Notes: generated by a model not told the origin, from the letters alone. A stretch of DNA of 64,000 nt from Saccharicrinis sp963667815 (GCA_963667815.1 OY764021.1), one strand, 5' to 3'. Positions 51,581 through 60,886 are shown, numbered from the stretch's first letter. Program-made: numbers and translations.

Positions 51581-52612
51581 CCGTGAGTTCAGCGAAGTAT
51601 CTCGCTTCGTTGTTTTACTCAGGCCTCAGGTCTAATAACAACCAAACTAAAAAGTACCGCAATTTTTAAACTGCAATACTTTAGTATAGTTAGTTCTTTT
51701 AGTGCACAATATGCGGCAAGATGCCGCGCTGAATATGACATAGCAAGATGCTATGCCGAACTTATTTACATTTTTAAGTACTATGCTCATCAAGCGACAT
51801 ACGCCGAACGAAGTTACATGATATATTTGCTATTATTATTACTGTTTTAAGATTTACAAAACTGTACTATTCTCATCGCAGAATATACTTACGAAGTAAA
51901 TTAATCCTGTTTATCTTGTTAATCCTGTCGAGAATAAAAAGATAAATAAATCTGATAATTTGTTTGTCATAATTCAACTTAAATATTTAATGTAGAACTC
52001 CTTAACCAGAGCCATACGCCGAACTTATTTACATTTTTAAGAACTTTGCTCATTTAAGTAATACGCCGAATAGAGTTACATTATTAATCGCTATGTCCGT
52101 GAGTTCTGCGAAGCGTCTCGCTTCGTTGTTTTACTCAGGCCTCAGGTCTAATAACAACCCAAAAAAGTACCGCAATCTTTAAACTGCAATGCTTATAATA
52201 TAGCTAGTTCTTTTAGTGCACAATATGCGGCAAGATGCCGCGCTGAATATGACATAGCAAGATGCTATGCCGAACTTATTTACATTTTTAAGTACTATGC
52301 TCATCAAGCGACATACGCCGAACGAAGTTACATGATATATTTGCTATTATTATTACTGTTTTAAGATTTACAAAACTGTACTATTCTCATCGCAGAATAT
52401 ACTTACGAAGTAAATTAATCCTGTTTATCTTGTTAATCCTGTCGAGAATAAAAAGATAAATAAATCTGATAATTTGTTTGTCATAATTCAACTTAAATAT
52501 TTAATGTAGAACTTCTTAATCAGAGCCATACGCCGAACTTATTTACATTTTTAGGAACTTTGCTCATTTAAGTAATACGCCGAATAGAGTTACATTATTA
52601 ATCGCTATGTCC
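51581..52612. repeat. 516-bp direct tandem duplication (two units)
   Basis: Unit 1 is 51581-52096 and unit 2 is 52097-52612; landmarks such as AGGCCTCAGGTCTAATAACA occur exactly 516 bp apart (51621 and 52137). The units differ at scattered sites (for example CAATACTTTAGTATAG versus CAATGCTTATAATATAG), so the duplication is not brand new. Each contains short palindromes (GCGGCAAGATGCCGC, CATAGCAAGATGCTATG). Neither unit has a coding frame. Confidence 0.88.
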
Positions 52613-52624
52613 ATCAAATCTAAT

Positions 52625-52878
52625 AACCCGAGTTCGATATAAAATTATTGGCTCAGACCGCTTATAAATAATGAGTTTCAATGAATATTTGTGAAGTCAT
52701 AGCGGGCTATGTCAAACAAATATGAAGCAGAAAATCGTTGTTTATATGTGGATTCCTATTAAAATACTAATCTACATCGTTAAACTCTTCTACCATAGCT
52801 CGCTATGCAAAAAGAATTGGCCTTGTATATCAGCATATTAATAAAATCTGAGCTCTTTAATTTTAATCGAACTCGGGT
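52625..52878. repeat. MITE-like dispersed element, copy B (254 bp)
   Basis: Terminal inverted repeat AACCCGAGTTCGAT / ATCGAACTCGGGT. It shares order and blocks with copy A at 41798-42013. Internally it has small palindromes (CATAGCGGGCTATG, CATAGCTCGCTATG). It lies between the tandem duplication and the DUF6266 gene. Confidence 0.75.
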
Positions 52879-52891
52879 AAATACAATAATA

Positions 52892-53521
52892 TCAATAGTT
52901 CAAACAAACACTATTACTTACTTCTGATTGATCTTTGTTTACAAAAAATGCCCATATTATTAAATCTTCAAGTTCTTCGATTAACCATTCATTTATAATA
53001 CAACTTCCCTCTTGTCGCTTTATTTTAGTGTTATAACGCTCTGCAATACTCCCCATCTCTTTACCTAGTATATAAAGATTAAGTTCATCATTTACATTTT
53101 TTGTATTGTGAAAGTAACTAGTATCCCATGCTATCTTAACATCATCTCCAGTAACCATTAGTTCAATAGAATCAGGTAAGGGCAAAGAACCTTTAGCAAT
53201 CAAAGCAGATCTATAATTGATCTTCTGATCAGGGTAATCTCCTGTCACTCCATATTTTAAGTTATAGGATACTGCTGCCTGATATGGTGTTCTACCAACA
53301 CTTCCTTCATTAAACATTAAATTAAGATCTGGTTTAAAGTCATACAGAAATGAATGTACCAGTTTCATTTTTTGTCGCTGCTTTAATTGAGCATTACTCT
53401 TTTTATCCTTATACCTTTCAGGAAGGCTTCTCATGCAAGGTATGCCTCGCCATTCATATAAAACAACAGTTCCTACTTTACCAAAACCTCTATCTAGAAT
53501 ATTCGTTTTTAAACGTGCCAT
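52892..53521 (-). CDS. DUF6266 family protein
   Basis: 209 residues. The start 'MARLKTNILDRGFGKVGTVV' and 'YEWRGIPCMRSLPERYKDKK' with 'NAQLKQRQKMKLVHSFL' are hallmarks of DUF6266, a Bacteroidota-specific family. The first 60 residues are basic, followed by beta-rich segments. No signal peptide. These proteins are of unknown function and are often multicopy in Bacteroidota. It stands alone next to repeats; the ATG at 53521 gives the conserved MARL start. Confidence 0.82.
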   Translation of the reverse strand: MARLKTNILDRGFGKVGTVVLYEWRGIPCMRSLPERYKDKKSNAQLKQRQKMKLVHSFLYDFKPDLNLMFNEGSVGRTPYQAAVSYNLKYGVTGDYPDQKINYRSALIAKGSLPLPDSIELMVTGDDVKIAWDTSYFHNTKNVNDELNLYILGKEMGSIAERYNTKIKRQEGSCIINEWLIEELEDLIIWAFFVNKDQSEVSNSVCLNY

Positions 53522-53860
53522 AGTATAAAATTTTAAAGGTTAGTTATTAAAAGCTGTAGGTTACAATAACATGGTTAAATGACAGTATTGTTTTCAAGTA
53601 TTAATTGTTTTATTAGAAGTAGGAAGTAGTAAGCATCAAGCCGGAAGTAAATTAATAGTTAATGAGAATAAATTTTCTCGAACTTCTATCTTCAATCTTC
53701 ACACTTTAAACCTCTAAAGAAAACAATGTGATTAACAACGCTAATGTAAACTTGAGCCTTATTAATATAAAAGGGTCTTATTTTGACCGGGTTCGTATTG
53801 AGTAGTATACAAATAGCATACCAACTCATATATAACCTATATGTAATACATATTTAACAC

Positions 53861-53892
53861 ATACTAAACTCATTAATCAATGAGTTTGGTAT
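53861..53892. promoter_or_regulatory. 14-bp inverted repeat upstream of the ECF sigma gene
   Basis: ATACTAAACTCATT (53861-53874) and AATGAGTTTGGTAT (53879-53892) pair over all 14 positions, with one T-G if read as RNA, around AATC. No T-run follows, so an operator or an RNA hairpin is more likely than a terminator. Confidence 0.5.
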
Positions 53893-53931
53893 GACTTATA
53901 TTTGACTTTTAAATGTCTAATATATGTGTTT

Positions 53932-53947
53932 GTATCAACGTTGGTAC
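53932..53947. promoter_or_regulatory. 16-bp palindrome upstream of the ECF sigma gene
   Basis: GTATCAACGTTGGTAC is palindromic except for one base pair. A dimeric regulator site is possible; no cognate regulator is evident nearby. Confidence 0.35.
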
Positions 53948-54085
53948 ATAGCAGTCCCGAAGCAAATGCATATAAGGTCGGTGAATATTGCTTTCATTTC
54001 TTATATGTTATTCGCATTTTTAAAGACTTATAAGTCTTCTATTTAAATCTATTTTTTTTGATCAAACCGTTTTATATAAAAAATA

Positions 54086-54093
54086 TATCTTTG
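54086..54093 (+). promoter_or_regulatory. -7 box before the ECF sigma gene
   Basis: TATCTTTG matches TAnnTTTG. A TTTG at 54057-54060 is the only upstream -33 candidate, but its 25-nt spacing is longer than usual. Confidence 0.4.
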
Positions 54094-54136
54094 TTGCTTA
54101 TTAACAAAATAATATTTTTTCAAGGACTTTAACTAA

Positions 54137-54718
54137 ATGGAAAAACAAACACTTATTCAATTAACTCTTGGAAATGAAGCGGCATTCAGCTCCATATATT
54201 GCGAGTTTAAGCCAGCAGTAGTTAATTTTATAAAATCACTTATTAAACTTGAGGATATTGCTGAAGATATAGCCCAACAGGTATTTTTAAGTATTTGGTT
54301 AAACCGTAAAGATCTTAATCCGGAACAATCCTTCTCTTCTTATCTTTTTACCATAGCAAAGAATAATACTTTAAACTACATCAGGAAAGAAAATAACGGC
54401 AAAAGGTATTTAAAAGATATGATTTGGGATGAGATTATGATTGGTAAATGCTTTACTGATGAAACTATAGAACACGATGAACTTTTAAAAACAATAAATG
54501 ATGCCATTAATTCCTTAACAGATCAAAAAAAGAAAATTTTTGTAATGAGTAGAAAATCAGGTAAAACTCATGAAGAAATTGCTACTGAATTAAATATTTC
54601 AAAAAATACGGTTAAAAATCACATGGTAGATTCTATGTCTCAGATTAAGAGATTTATAGAATCAAAAAACAACATTAGTAAAAGTACAATTATGCTCCTT
54701 TTATGGCTTTTTTCGTAA
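54137..54718 (+). CDS. ECF-type RNA polymerase sigma factor
   Basis: 193 residues. Region 2 (about 14-85: FSSIYCEFKPAVVNFIKSLI, 'EDIAEDIAQQVFLSIWLN', 'SFSSYLFTIAKNNTLNYIRK') and region 4 (about 120-180: INSLTDQKKKIFVMSRKSGK, 'THEEIATELNISKNTVKNHM') are complete. It belongs to the Bacteroidota ECF group that works with FecR-type anti-sigma factors. Here fecR comes two genes downstream, after a small barrel gene, followed by an STN-type receptor: a cell-surface signalling set. The hydrophobic C-terminal tail (STIMLLLWLFS) is common in this group. Target promoters are unknown. Confidence 0.93.
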   Translation: MEKQTLIQLTLGNEAAFSSIYCEFKPAVVNFIKSLIKLEDIAEDIAQQVFLSIWLNRKDLNPEQSFSSYLFTIAKNNTLNYIRKENNGKRYLKDMIWDEIMIGKCFTDETIEHDELLKTINDAINSLTDQKKKIFVMSRKSGKTHEEIATELNISKNTVKNHMVDSMSQIKRFIESKNNISKSTIMLLLWLFS

Positions 54719-54815
54719 AAAAAATAAAAATTGCATAGTCCCTACTCTTTTGTTGAGTGTATTATAAATACAATGATCTGTAAAACATTGTTTTTTATAA
54801 TTATTAAATACAAAA

Positions 54816-55379
54816 ATGAAAAAGTTTATTTTAATTTATTATTTAGTACTACTTACATGCATTGCTAACTCGCAAACCAAAAGTGTGGAAAAATCGGTAT
54901 GTGGAATACAGACAGGATTATTTGGTATATGGGTTCATAATGAGTCAAGATTATCAAACTCAATGGCCCTTAGAAGTGAAATAGGATTTGATAGTGGAAT
55001 ATGGGGAGGAACCTTTTACGATAAAACAGGCTTTTTAATGACTCCTGTATTAACTCTGGAACCTCGCTATTATTACAACTTACAGAAAAGAGAAGGTAAA
55101 TCGAAACGAACAGACGGTAATACGGGCAACTTTCTTTCACTAAAAACAAGTTTTCACCCAGATTGGTTTGTGATATCAAACTACAGTAACATTAGTATTA
55201 TAAGTGATATTTCAATAATTCCTACCTGGGGTATCAGGAGAAGTATAGGTAAACATATTAATTTTGAAACAGGTTTTGGATTGGGTTACCAGCACGTTTT
55301 TGCCAAACAAGCCGGTTATTTCCAAGATGAAAACTATGTTTTATACAATTTGCATTTAAGAATTGGTTTTAGATTTTAA
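54816..55379 (+). CDS. Small predicted outer-membrane beta-barrel protein
   Basis: 187 residues. Signal peptide MKKFILIYYLVLLTCIANSQ, then alternating strands ('VCGIQTGLFGIWVHNESRLS', 'MALRSEIGFDSGIWGG', 'MTPVLTLEPRYYYNLQKREG') and a terminal strand 'YNLHLRIGFRF' ending in Phe, the pattern for BAM-inserted barrels of about 8 strands. No specific family is recognised. Its place between the sigma and anti-sigma genes (97 bp after, 47 bp before) is unusual; those two are normally adjacent. It may be a cargo or accessory sensor of the signalling set. Confidence 0.72.
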   Translation: MKKFILIYYLVLLTCIANSQTKSVEKSVCGIQTGLFGIWVHNESRLSNSMALRSEIGFDSGIWGGTFYDKTGFLMTPVLTLEPRYYYNLQKREGKSKRTDGNTGNFLSLKTSFHPDWFVISNYSNISIISDISIIPTWGIRRSIGKHINFETGFGLGYQHVFAKQAGYFQDENYVLYNLHLRIGFRF

Positions 55380-55426
55380 CCATTCATTTACAGGTCTATA
55401 TTAAAGATTTCAGTACACTATTTCGA

Positions 55427-56434
55427 ATGGCAACTTATCACGAAACAAAGGACGATACACAAATGAGATTATTAATTTTTAAATATTTACAAAATAAATG
55501 TAATAAGCAGGAATTTAATAGTGTGTACAACTTATTTTCGGACAAGACGCAATTTGAAAAGTATAATGATATCTGGGAAGAACTATGGAATAAATCTCTT
55601 GAAAAATGTTCTGGTGATACATCTAAGACACATAAATCAGAAGCGCTGCATCTGATTAAGGATTATAAAGAAACTAAGACCAGATATATTAATACTAGAA
55701 TATTGAAGTGGGCTGCTGTAGCTTGTTTATTAATTGGTTTAGGATGGATGATTAAAAATCAAATCGCATCGCATAACTATGATATTTATAAGTCCTCATA
55801 TAGTCAGGTTCAAAACATAGATTTAACTGATGGATCGCAAGTAACTTTAGGTGCTACCAGTAAACTCACAGTTTCTAAAAAATTCAATAAACAAAACCGT
55901 GATTTATCACTGAATGGTATGGCCTTTTTTAATGTAGCAAAGGATAAACAACATCCTTTTACAATAAAAACCGAACAGATGAATATTACTGTTGTGGGTA
56001 CTTCATTTACCGTACGTTCATTCAACTATGAAGAAACAGCCCTGGTAACTGTTAACACAGGGAAAGTTAGAGTGAATATATTGGGCTTAAATAATAACGA
56101 TGAATTATATTTAACTCCTGATAAACAATTGTTTTTTAACAAAGAAACGGGACAGGTAAATGTAAAACAAGTAGATTCAGACAAATACAAACAATGGATA
56201 TACAAATCATTTTACTTTAACAAAACACCATTATATCAGGTAATCACAGACATGCAAAACATGTATCATGTACAGATAAAATTAGGTGATATCAGTATTA
56301 ATAATCTTGAAATTACAGGAGAATATACTAACGATAGTTTGTCTGAGATTATTAAATCAATATGTTTTGTTCACAATCTTAAATTTGAATATAAAACAGA
56401 AGATCAAATTATTTTATACAAATCGAACCCATAA
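55427..56434 (+). CDS. FecR-family anti-sigma factor (DUF4974)
   Basis: 335 residues. A cytoplasmic N-terminal part (1-90) is followed by one membrane helix (about 92-110, ILKWAAVACLLIGLGWMI). The periplasmic FecR domain ('VQNIDLTDGSQVTLGATSKL', 'NKQNRDLSLNGMAFFNVAKD', 'PFTIKTEQMNITVVGTSFTV') covers about 125-225 and a C-terminal DUF4974 domain ('YKSFYFNKTPLYQVITDMQN', 'LEITGEYTNDSLSEIIKSIC') about 250-335. FecR proteins hold the sigma factor at the membrane until the STN domain of a loaded TonB-dependent receptor signals. Its receptor partner is the next gene. Confidence 0.93.
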   Translation: MATYHETKDDTQMRLLIFKYLQNKCNKQEFNSVYNLFSDKTQFEKYNDIWEELWNKSLEKCSGDTSKTHKSEALHLIKDYKETKTRYINTRILKWAAVACLLIGLGWMIKNQIASHNYDIYKSSYSQVQNIDLTDGSQVTLGATSKLTVSKKFNKQNRDLSLNGMAFFNVAKDKQHPFTIKTEQMNITVVGTSFTVRSFNYEETALVTVNTGKVRVNILGLNNNDELYLTPDKQLFFNKETGQVNVKQVDSDKYKQWIYKSFYFNKTPLYQVITDMQNMYHVQIKLGDISINNLEITGEYTNDSLSEIIKSICFVHNLKFEYKTEDQIILYKSNP

Positions 56435-56450
56435 TTAGTATCATGTAAAT

Positions 56451-56470
56451 AACCACAGTTTACTGTAGTT
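56451..56470 (+). other. Small hairpin between the fecR and receptor genes
   Basis: AACCACAGT-tt-ACTGTAGTT pairs with one mismatch and is followed by TGTTATT. With no real T-run it could be a weak attenuator that lowers read-through from the regulatory genes into the receptor gene. Confidence 0.35.
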
Positions 56471-56634
56471 GTTATTAATCAAGTATTAATCTTTCAAAAT
56501 ATTATGTTATTAAACAGGCATATATCAAGCTTGTAATGGATAAGGTGTGTACTATCCTTATTCTACATTGTATTACAACCTCATATTTTGATAAATAAAA
56601 TAATATTAATAATCATTCCTTAAAAATAGAAATT

Positions 56635-59286
56635 ATGAACAATGAATATATTTTTGCAAACTATTATGAGAAGATAATGAATAGTAAATACCCTTTAATG
56701 TCATTTATTAAATACAGTTTGATTATTGTATTAAGCTTTATAAAAAGTTATTACTCTTATTCGCAAAAGAATAACGATATAAAGGTTAATATAAACATTG
56801 AGAAAGCCTCTCCTCAAGAAGTATTTAGCATCATTGAACAGCAAAGTGAGTATCATTTTATATACGATAATCAAGCCATTGACAGTTTACATCAATCTTT
56901 AAAACTGAACTTAACAGATGTTTCATTAGACGTTGCATTAAAAGAAATTAAGAAGCAAAGCACTTTGAAATTTCAGGTATTCAATCAGTCTATTGCAGTA
57001 AGAATCCGTAAGAATCCTATTTATAATATTAACATTAGTGGTTTTATTACAGACTCTATTACTGGCGAATACCTTATTGGAGCCGTAGTGTTTATGATGG
57101 GTACCAATATCGGTGCTACAACCAATCAGAATGGATATTATTCATTGAATGTACCTGCACTTCCGATTACCTTAAAAACGCAGTATTTAGGATATAAATC
57201 AGCTAATGTAAATATTGATCAGGATGAAGATTTTCATCTGAATATTATACTCCCAGAACAAGAAACGCTAATTAAAGAAGTTATTGTTTCCACCACAACC
57301 AATCCTGATTCTATTAATGATAATATTGAAGGAGCAAATAAGATTAACTTAAATGATATTAACTCTTTACCCCTAACTTTTTCGGAACCTGATATTATTA
57401 AATCATCTTTTTATCTACCTGGTATTTCAAGACTTAATACTGGAAGTTCAGGATTTAGTGTTCGGGGAGGTTCTTCAGGAGATAACATGATTTTGTTTGA
57501 TCATTGCCCGATGTACAATGTATCTCATCATTTAGCTGATATATCAATCTTTAATCCGGATATTATTCAGGATATGAGTATTTATAAGAGTGGTATTCCG
57601 GCTCAATTTGGAGGAGGTAGTTCTTCTGTCCTAAATATTACATCCAGAAACGGAAATAAAAGTAAATTTCATTTAAATGGTGGCATCAGTACAATAGCCA
57701 CACGTTTAGCTGCAGAGGGTCCCATTATCAGAAACAAGCTTTCGTATTTAGTATCCTTACGTCGTAGTAATATGGAATGGAAACGACTAGGAAACAATAC
57801 AATTAAAAGATGGAATTTTAGTGATTTCAATACAAAGCTCCACTATAAAATAAATGATAAACAACAACTTGCTCTGTCGTTATATTATGGAAGAGATTAT
57901 AAAAAGTATGATTATAAAGAGATCTATGATTACTTTAGAGAAGAACTTAATATAGAACGTGAATTTTTAAACTATAATAACAGAGAACATAGCTGGTATA
58001 CTTTTGGATCAAGTTTGTCATGGATTAACAATTTTAATCAAAACTGGCTGGTAAATACTTCTTTCTTTTTTAGTGCTTATAACTACAATTGGGATTTGGA
58101 AAATGAGGACTATTTATATATTAAAGGTACAAATTTGGATATTGGATTTAATCACGAATATGAATGTCAGATTAACAACAGTCAATCAATAAACTTTGGA
58201 TGTAAAGTCGTTTTACATGAGTTTAATACTGATGATAGTTTTACAATGAAAAATGAGATTGATGACATCACCGAATCTTTTGAATCCAATATATATATTA
58301 CTCATCAATTAAAAATTGATAAAAACATAGGGATAAATTATGGATTAAGGGGTACATATTATTTTACACAAGAGGCTTCAAATCCAGAACTTAATGATGT
58401 TAATAATCACATTTGGGATGCGACATACTCTAATGATTATTCATTAGAACCTCGTTTAGCAATAAGTTATCGCAAAAAAAATAATCATATCAAATTATCT
58501 TATAACCATATGGTGCAGTACATGCTTCAAGTATCATATGTTGATTATTTTAATAATTCCTACTTTATTTGGGCTCCGACCACATCATATAATAAACCTG
58601 TAATCAGCGATCATATATCTTTAGGATTATTTCACAACAAACAATCATCGGATTTCAGCTACAGTATAGAAGCTTATTATAAAAAGAGCCAGAATAATAT
58701 TAGTTACTTTGCTAATAAAAGTGAAGAAAGCACAACTGTAAACCTTTCTACCAATTTGGTCTCATCGCAAGGTAAATCATATGGAATAGAGTTTTACGGG
58801 CGTATGATTAAGGAAAAAGTAAATGCTGCAATTTCTTATACATTATCAAGGTCGTTAAGACAATCTGATGATATAAATATGGGAGATTGGTATAAATCAA
58901 ATTATGATCGTCCGCATAATTTGGCTATAAATGCTAACTATTACCTGAATAAAAATATACATTTTAACCTGAGTTGGTTATACAGTACTGGTTCACCCAT
59001 TTCACTAAATCCTTATAGTTGGTCTACTTCTCATTTTGACATCTATAACATAAACAATTACAGGTTAGAGGATTATCACAGATTAGATATTGGCTTTGTT
59101 TATGAAAAGAAAAAAAATCGTAAATTTCATTCCTCATGGAGTCTGAATATTTATAACGTTTATGACAGGAATAATGAATCTATTAATGAAGGTATTAGTC
59201 AGTATTCTGGAGGAGGTTATAATAATACAAATAAATATACTGATTACGGTATAATGCCGGCTATTTCATATAAGTTTAGTTTTTAA
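56635..59286 (+). CDS. TonB-dependent outer-membrane receptor with STN signalling domain
   Basis: 883 residues. The membrane-targeting segment (about 23-44, SFIKYSLIIVLSFIKSYYSY, then SQ) sits behind a 20-residue hydrophilic start, so a later Met (13 or so) may be the true one. Order of domains: STN (about 50-115; 'IEKASPQEVFSIIEQQSEYH', 'LKLNLTDVSLDVALKEIKKQ'), CarboxypepD_reg-like (about 130-215), plug (about 225-345; 'FSVRGGSSGDNMILFDHCPM') and a 22-strand-type barrel ending 'YGIMPAISYKFSF'. STN domains talk to FecR. No SusD gene follows, so the substrate need not be a glycan; it might be a siderophore, peptide or vitamin. TonB would be supplied by a protein such as that at 38306. Confidence 0.9.
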   Translation: MNNEYIFANYYEKIMNSKYPLMSFIKYSLIIVLSFIKSYYSYSQKNNDIKVNINIEKASPQEVFSIIEQQSEYHFIYDNQAIDSLHQSLKLNLTDVSLDVALKEIKKQSTLKFQVFNQSIAVRIRKNPIYNINISGFITDSITGEYLIGAVVFMMGTNIGATTNQNGYYSLNVPALPITLKTQYLGYKSANVNIDQDEDFHLNIILPEQETLIKEVIVSTTTNPDSINDNIEGANKINLNDINSLPLTFSEPDIIKSSFYLPGISRLNTGSSGFSVRGGSSGDNMILFDHCPMYNVSHHLADISIFNPDIIQDMSIYKSGIPAQFGGGSSSVLNITSRNGNKSKFHLNGGISTIATRLAAEGPIIRNKLSYLVSLRRSNMEWKRLGNNTIKRWNFSDFNTKLHYKINDKQQLALSLYYGRDYKKYDYKEIYDYFREELNIEREFLNYNNREHSWYTFGSSLSWINNFNQNWLVNTSFFFSAYNYNWDLENEDYLYIKGTNLDIGFNHEYECQINNSQSINFGCKVVLHEFNTDDSFTMKNEIDDITESFESNIYITHQLKIDKNIGINYGLRGTYYFTQEASNPELNDVNNHIWDATYSNDYSLEPRLAISYRKKNNHIKLSYNHMVQYMLQVSYVDYFNNSYFIWAPTTSYNKPVISDHISLGLFHNKQSSDFSYSIEAYYKKSQNNISYFANKSEESTTVNLSTNLVSSQGKSYGIEFYGRMIKEKVNAAISYTLSRSLRQSDDINMGDWYKSNYDRPHNLAINANYYLNKNIHFNLSWLYSTGSPISLNPYSWSTSHFDIYNINNYRLEDYHRLDIGFVYEKKKNRKFHSSWSLNIYNVYDRNNESINEGISQYSGGGYNNTNKYTDYGIMPAISYKFSF

Positions 59287-59302
59287 ACATGTTAATAGAA
59301 AT

Positions 59303-59328
59303 GTAATCTCCTAAATATAGGAGATTAC
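59303..59328 (+). terminator. Hairpin after the receptor gene
   Basis: A perfect 10-bp stem GTAATCTCCT / AGGAGATTAC with a 6-nt loop, 17 bp past the stop codon. It is followed by TATATAG rather than a T-run, so termination is likely but not textbook. Confidence 0.55.
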
Positions 59329-59359
59329 TATATAGTATTCAAGAAAACACAAATAACAC

Positions 59360-59602
59360 CTACTTCCCTATTTTCTCAATAAAATACTCACCTTTGCCAT
59401 ATTCGTTGGTTTCGTTAGAATGCTGAATAACCGAAATTTTATCGTATCCATTTACTAATTGCTCAGAATTAAATACAGGTATGGTATCCAATGGTTTTAA
59501 TATTTGAATCATATAGGCAATTATATAGCATATAAACATGTGTAATTTTATTTTACTATTACTATAGCATCTACAAAAACCAATTGTTTGCAGATCATCC
59601 AT
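59360..59602 (-). CDS. Possible small protein or gene remnant, unrecognised
   Basis: An 80-residue frame with one hydrophobic stretch (LHMFICYIIAYMIQILK) and a hydrophilic C-terminus (KISVIQHSNETNEYGKGEYF). The C-terminal part looks protein-like and may be the tail of a decayed gene; the N-terminal 35 residues look random. It is bordered by the REP-like repeat R4. I do not recognise it. Confidence 0.28.
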   Translation of the reverse strand: MDDLQTIGFCRCYSNSKIKLHMFICYIIAYMIQILKPLDTIPVFNSEQLVNGYDKISVIQHSNETNEYGKGEYFIEKIGK

Positions 59603-59620
59603 TTTATGAGTTAATCATTA

Positions 59621-59741
59621 CTTACCGGATTAAAAATCCTACCATAAATTCATAAAAGCTACAACCTTTTTTTTTGCAATAGTTTCATTTAATTACCAGT
59701 ATTATCATTGCACGGATTACGCTGCGCTAAATCCTCGCTAT
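59621..59741 (+). repeat. REP-like repeat, copy R4
   Basis: ACCGGATTAAAAATCCTACC at 59624-59643 and GCACGGATTACGCTGCGCTA followed by AATCCTCGCTA at 59710-59740. Same order and spacing as R2 and R5. It is downstream of the GNAT-YoaP gene. Confidence 0.75.
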
Positions 59742-59863
59742 CTGGTGAAGTTTTGCTTATTCATAATTAGGTTAGTTGAAAATTAAAATTATTCTGCACT
59801 TAAGTAATAATTGATATAGTACAAACTAATATTTTATAAAGTCTAATACTATTGATTGAGTAT

Positions 59864-60634
59864 CTATAAAAACTTATCCATTATTTTATCAAACCTGCTA
59901 TCCATACAAACACTTAAATCTGTAGTGATAAATTTACCATTGTAAAACAAGCTGAATATAGTGGCTGGTGTTGGGGCTGACTGTGCTTGTTCCATACTCT
60001 CTAATTTAATAATCTTCAATGGTAATTTCCTTTTTTCTGCAGTTTCTGTAAGCGAAGTTTTAACATGATATTCAGAAAAAGGACAGCGATTTGAATAGTA
60101 AACCACTATACCTTCTTTGTCATCTTGACTTGATACTTTTACCGACTCATTAAATATTGGATTTTTGGCTTTAGGATTGATCTTCTTTACCAATAAGCTA
60201 AATCCAGCAGGCAACTGTTCTACAATTTCAAAGCCTTGTTTTAAAAGCCATTTGGTATCACTCATAAAATGATACTTTTTAGTACCCGCAACAGTTACCA
60301 ATCCATCTTTACCCTGAGTTCTGGCATCTTCTATAGCTAATTTCAATAACTCTTTTCCATAACCTTTACCCTTATATTTCCCTGACACCCAAAAACAGTT
60401 GATTAAAAGATAATTTGGAGCATTTACAGGAACCCAACCATTTTCCGCAGGACCATATTCAATAAATACTTTAGCTCTGGCATCAATTCTTCGCACAACA
60501 TAACCATTATCAAATTCTTTTCGAAGCCAGTCTTTTTTTAACTCATAACTCTCTTTGCATTTTTTATCTGAAATAGCACAACAAATATGTTCGCTATCAA
60601 TATTTGATTGATTAAGAGTAATTATTTTTTCCAT
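59864..60634 (-). CDS. GNAT acetyltransferase fused to a YoaP-like domain
   Basis: 256 residues. Residues about 1-150 form an acetyltransferase domain; the acetyl-CoA loop is clear in 'VSGKYKGKGYGKELLKLAIE', and 'LTPGF'-type elements follow as 'LLKQGFEIVEQLPAGFSLLV'. Residues about 185-256 match the YoaP-like domain ('GIVVYYSNRCPFSEYHVKTS', 'APTPATIFSLFYNGKFITTD', 'FDKIMDKFL'), a thioredoxin-like segment with a single Cys in NRCPF. This fusion is known in Firmicutes and Bacteroidota, but its substrate is not established. Isolated on the minus strand between repeats. Confidence 0.88.
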   Translation of the reverse strand: MEKIITLNQSNIDSEHICCAISDKKCKESYELKKDWLRKEFDNGYVVRRIDARAKVFIEYGPAENGWVPVNAPNYLLINCFWVSGKYKGKGYGKELLKLAIEDARTQGKDGLVTVAGTKKYHFMSDTKWLLKQGFEIVEQLPAGFSLLVKKINPKAKNPIFNESVKVSSQDDKEGIVVYYSNRCPFSEYHVKTSLTETAEKRKLPLKIIKLESMEQAQSAPTPATIFSLFYNGKFITTDLSVCMDSRFDKIMDKFL

Positions 60635-60769
60635 AATTTAATGATATGTCCAATTGGATAGCCTAAAGCTTCCTTGTGTGTCAGCATGTGAGGTTTTATA
60701 GTACAACTTATATTGGATCTTTTACACCCCATTATTAACGATTTTATAATCTGGTGAATTATTTAAGTA

Positions 60770-60835
60770 AATACTCTACCATAAAATAGAATAGCTACAA
60801 TCTTTTTAATTGCAGCTATTCTATTTAATTCCTTG
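60770..60835 (-). terminator. Terminator-like hairpin within a partial REP-family repeat
   Basis: AAATAGAATAGCT (60784-60796) and AGCTATTCTATTT (60814-60826) form a perfect 13-bp stem with an inner CAAT/ATTG pair set, followed on the minus strand by TTTTAT. It lies 60 bp past the stop of the secreted-protein gene. The flanking CTACCATAAAATAGAATAGC resembles the arm of repeats R4 and R5, so the terminator seems borrowed from the repeat. Confidence 0.6.
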
Positions 60836-60886
60836 CTTGGTTGATCCACAGATTCGGTTGAGATAAATTAAGTTTTATTTGAATTC

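Larger units (their letters stand above)
53522..54136. other. 615-bp regulatory region before the sigma factor gene
   Basis: No gene. It holds a 14-bp inverted repeat (53861-53892), a 16-bp palindrome (53932-53947) and a -7-type box TATCTTTG (54086-54093), 44 bp before the ATG. The stretch is long for this compact window, which fits a regulated promoter. Confidence 0.5.
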
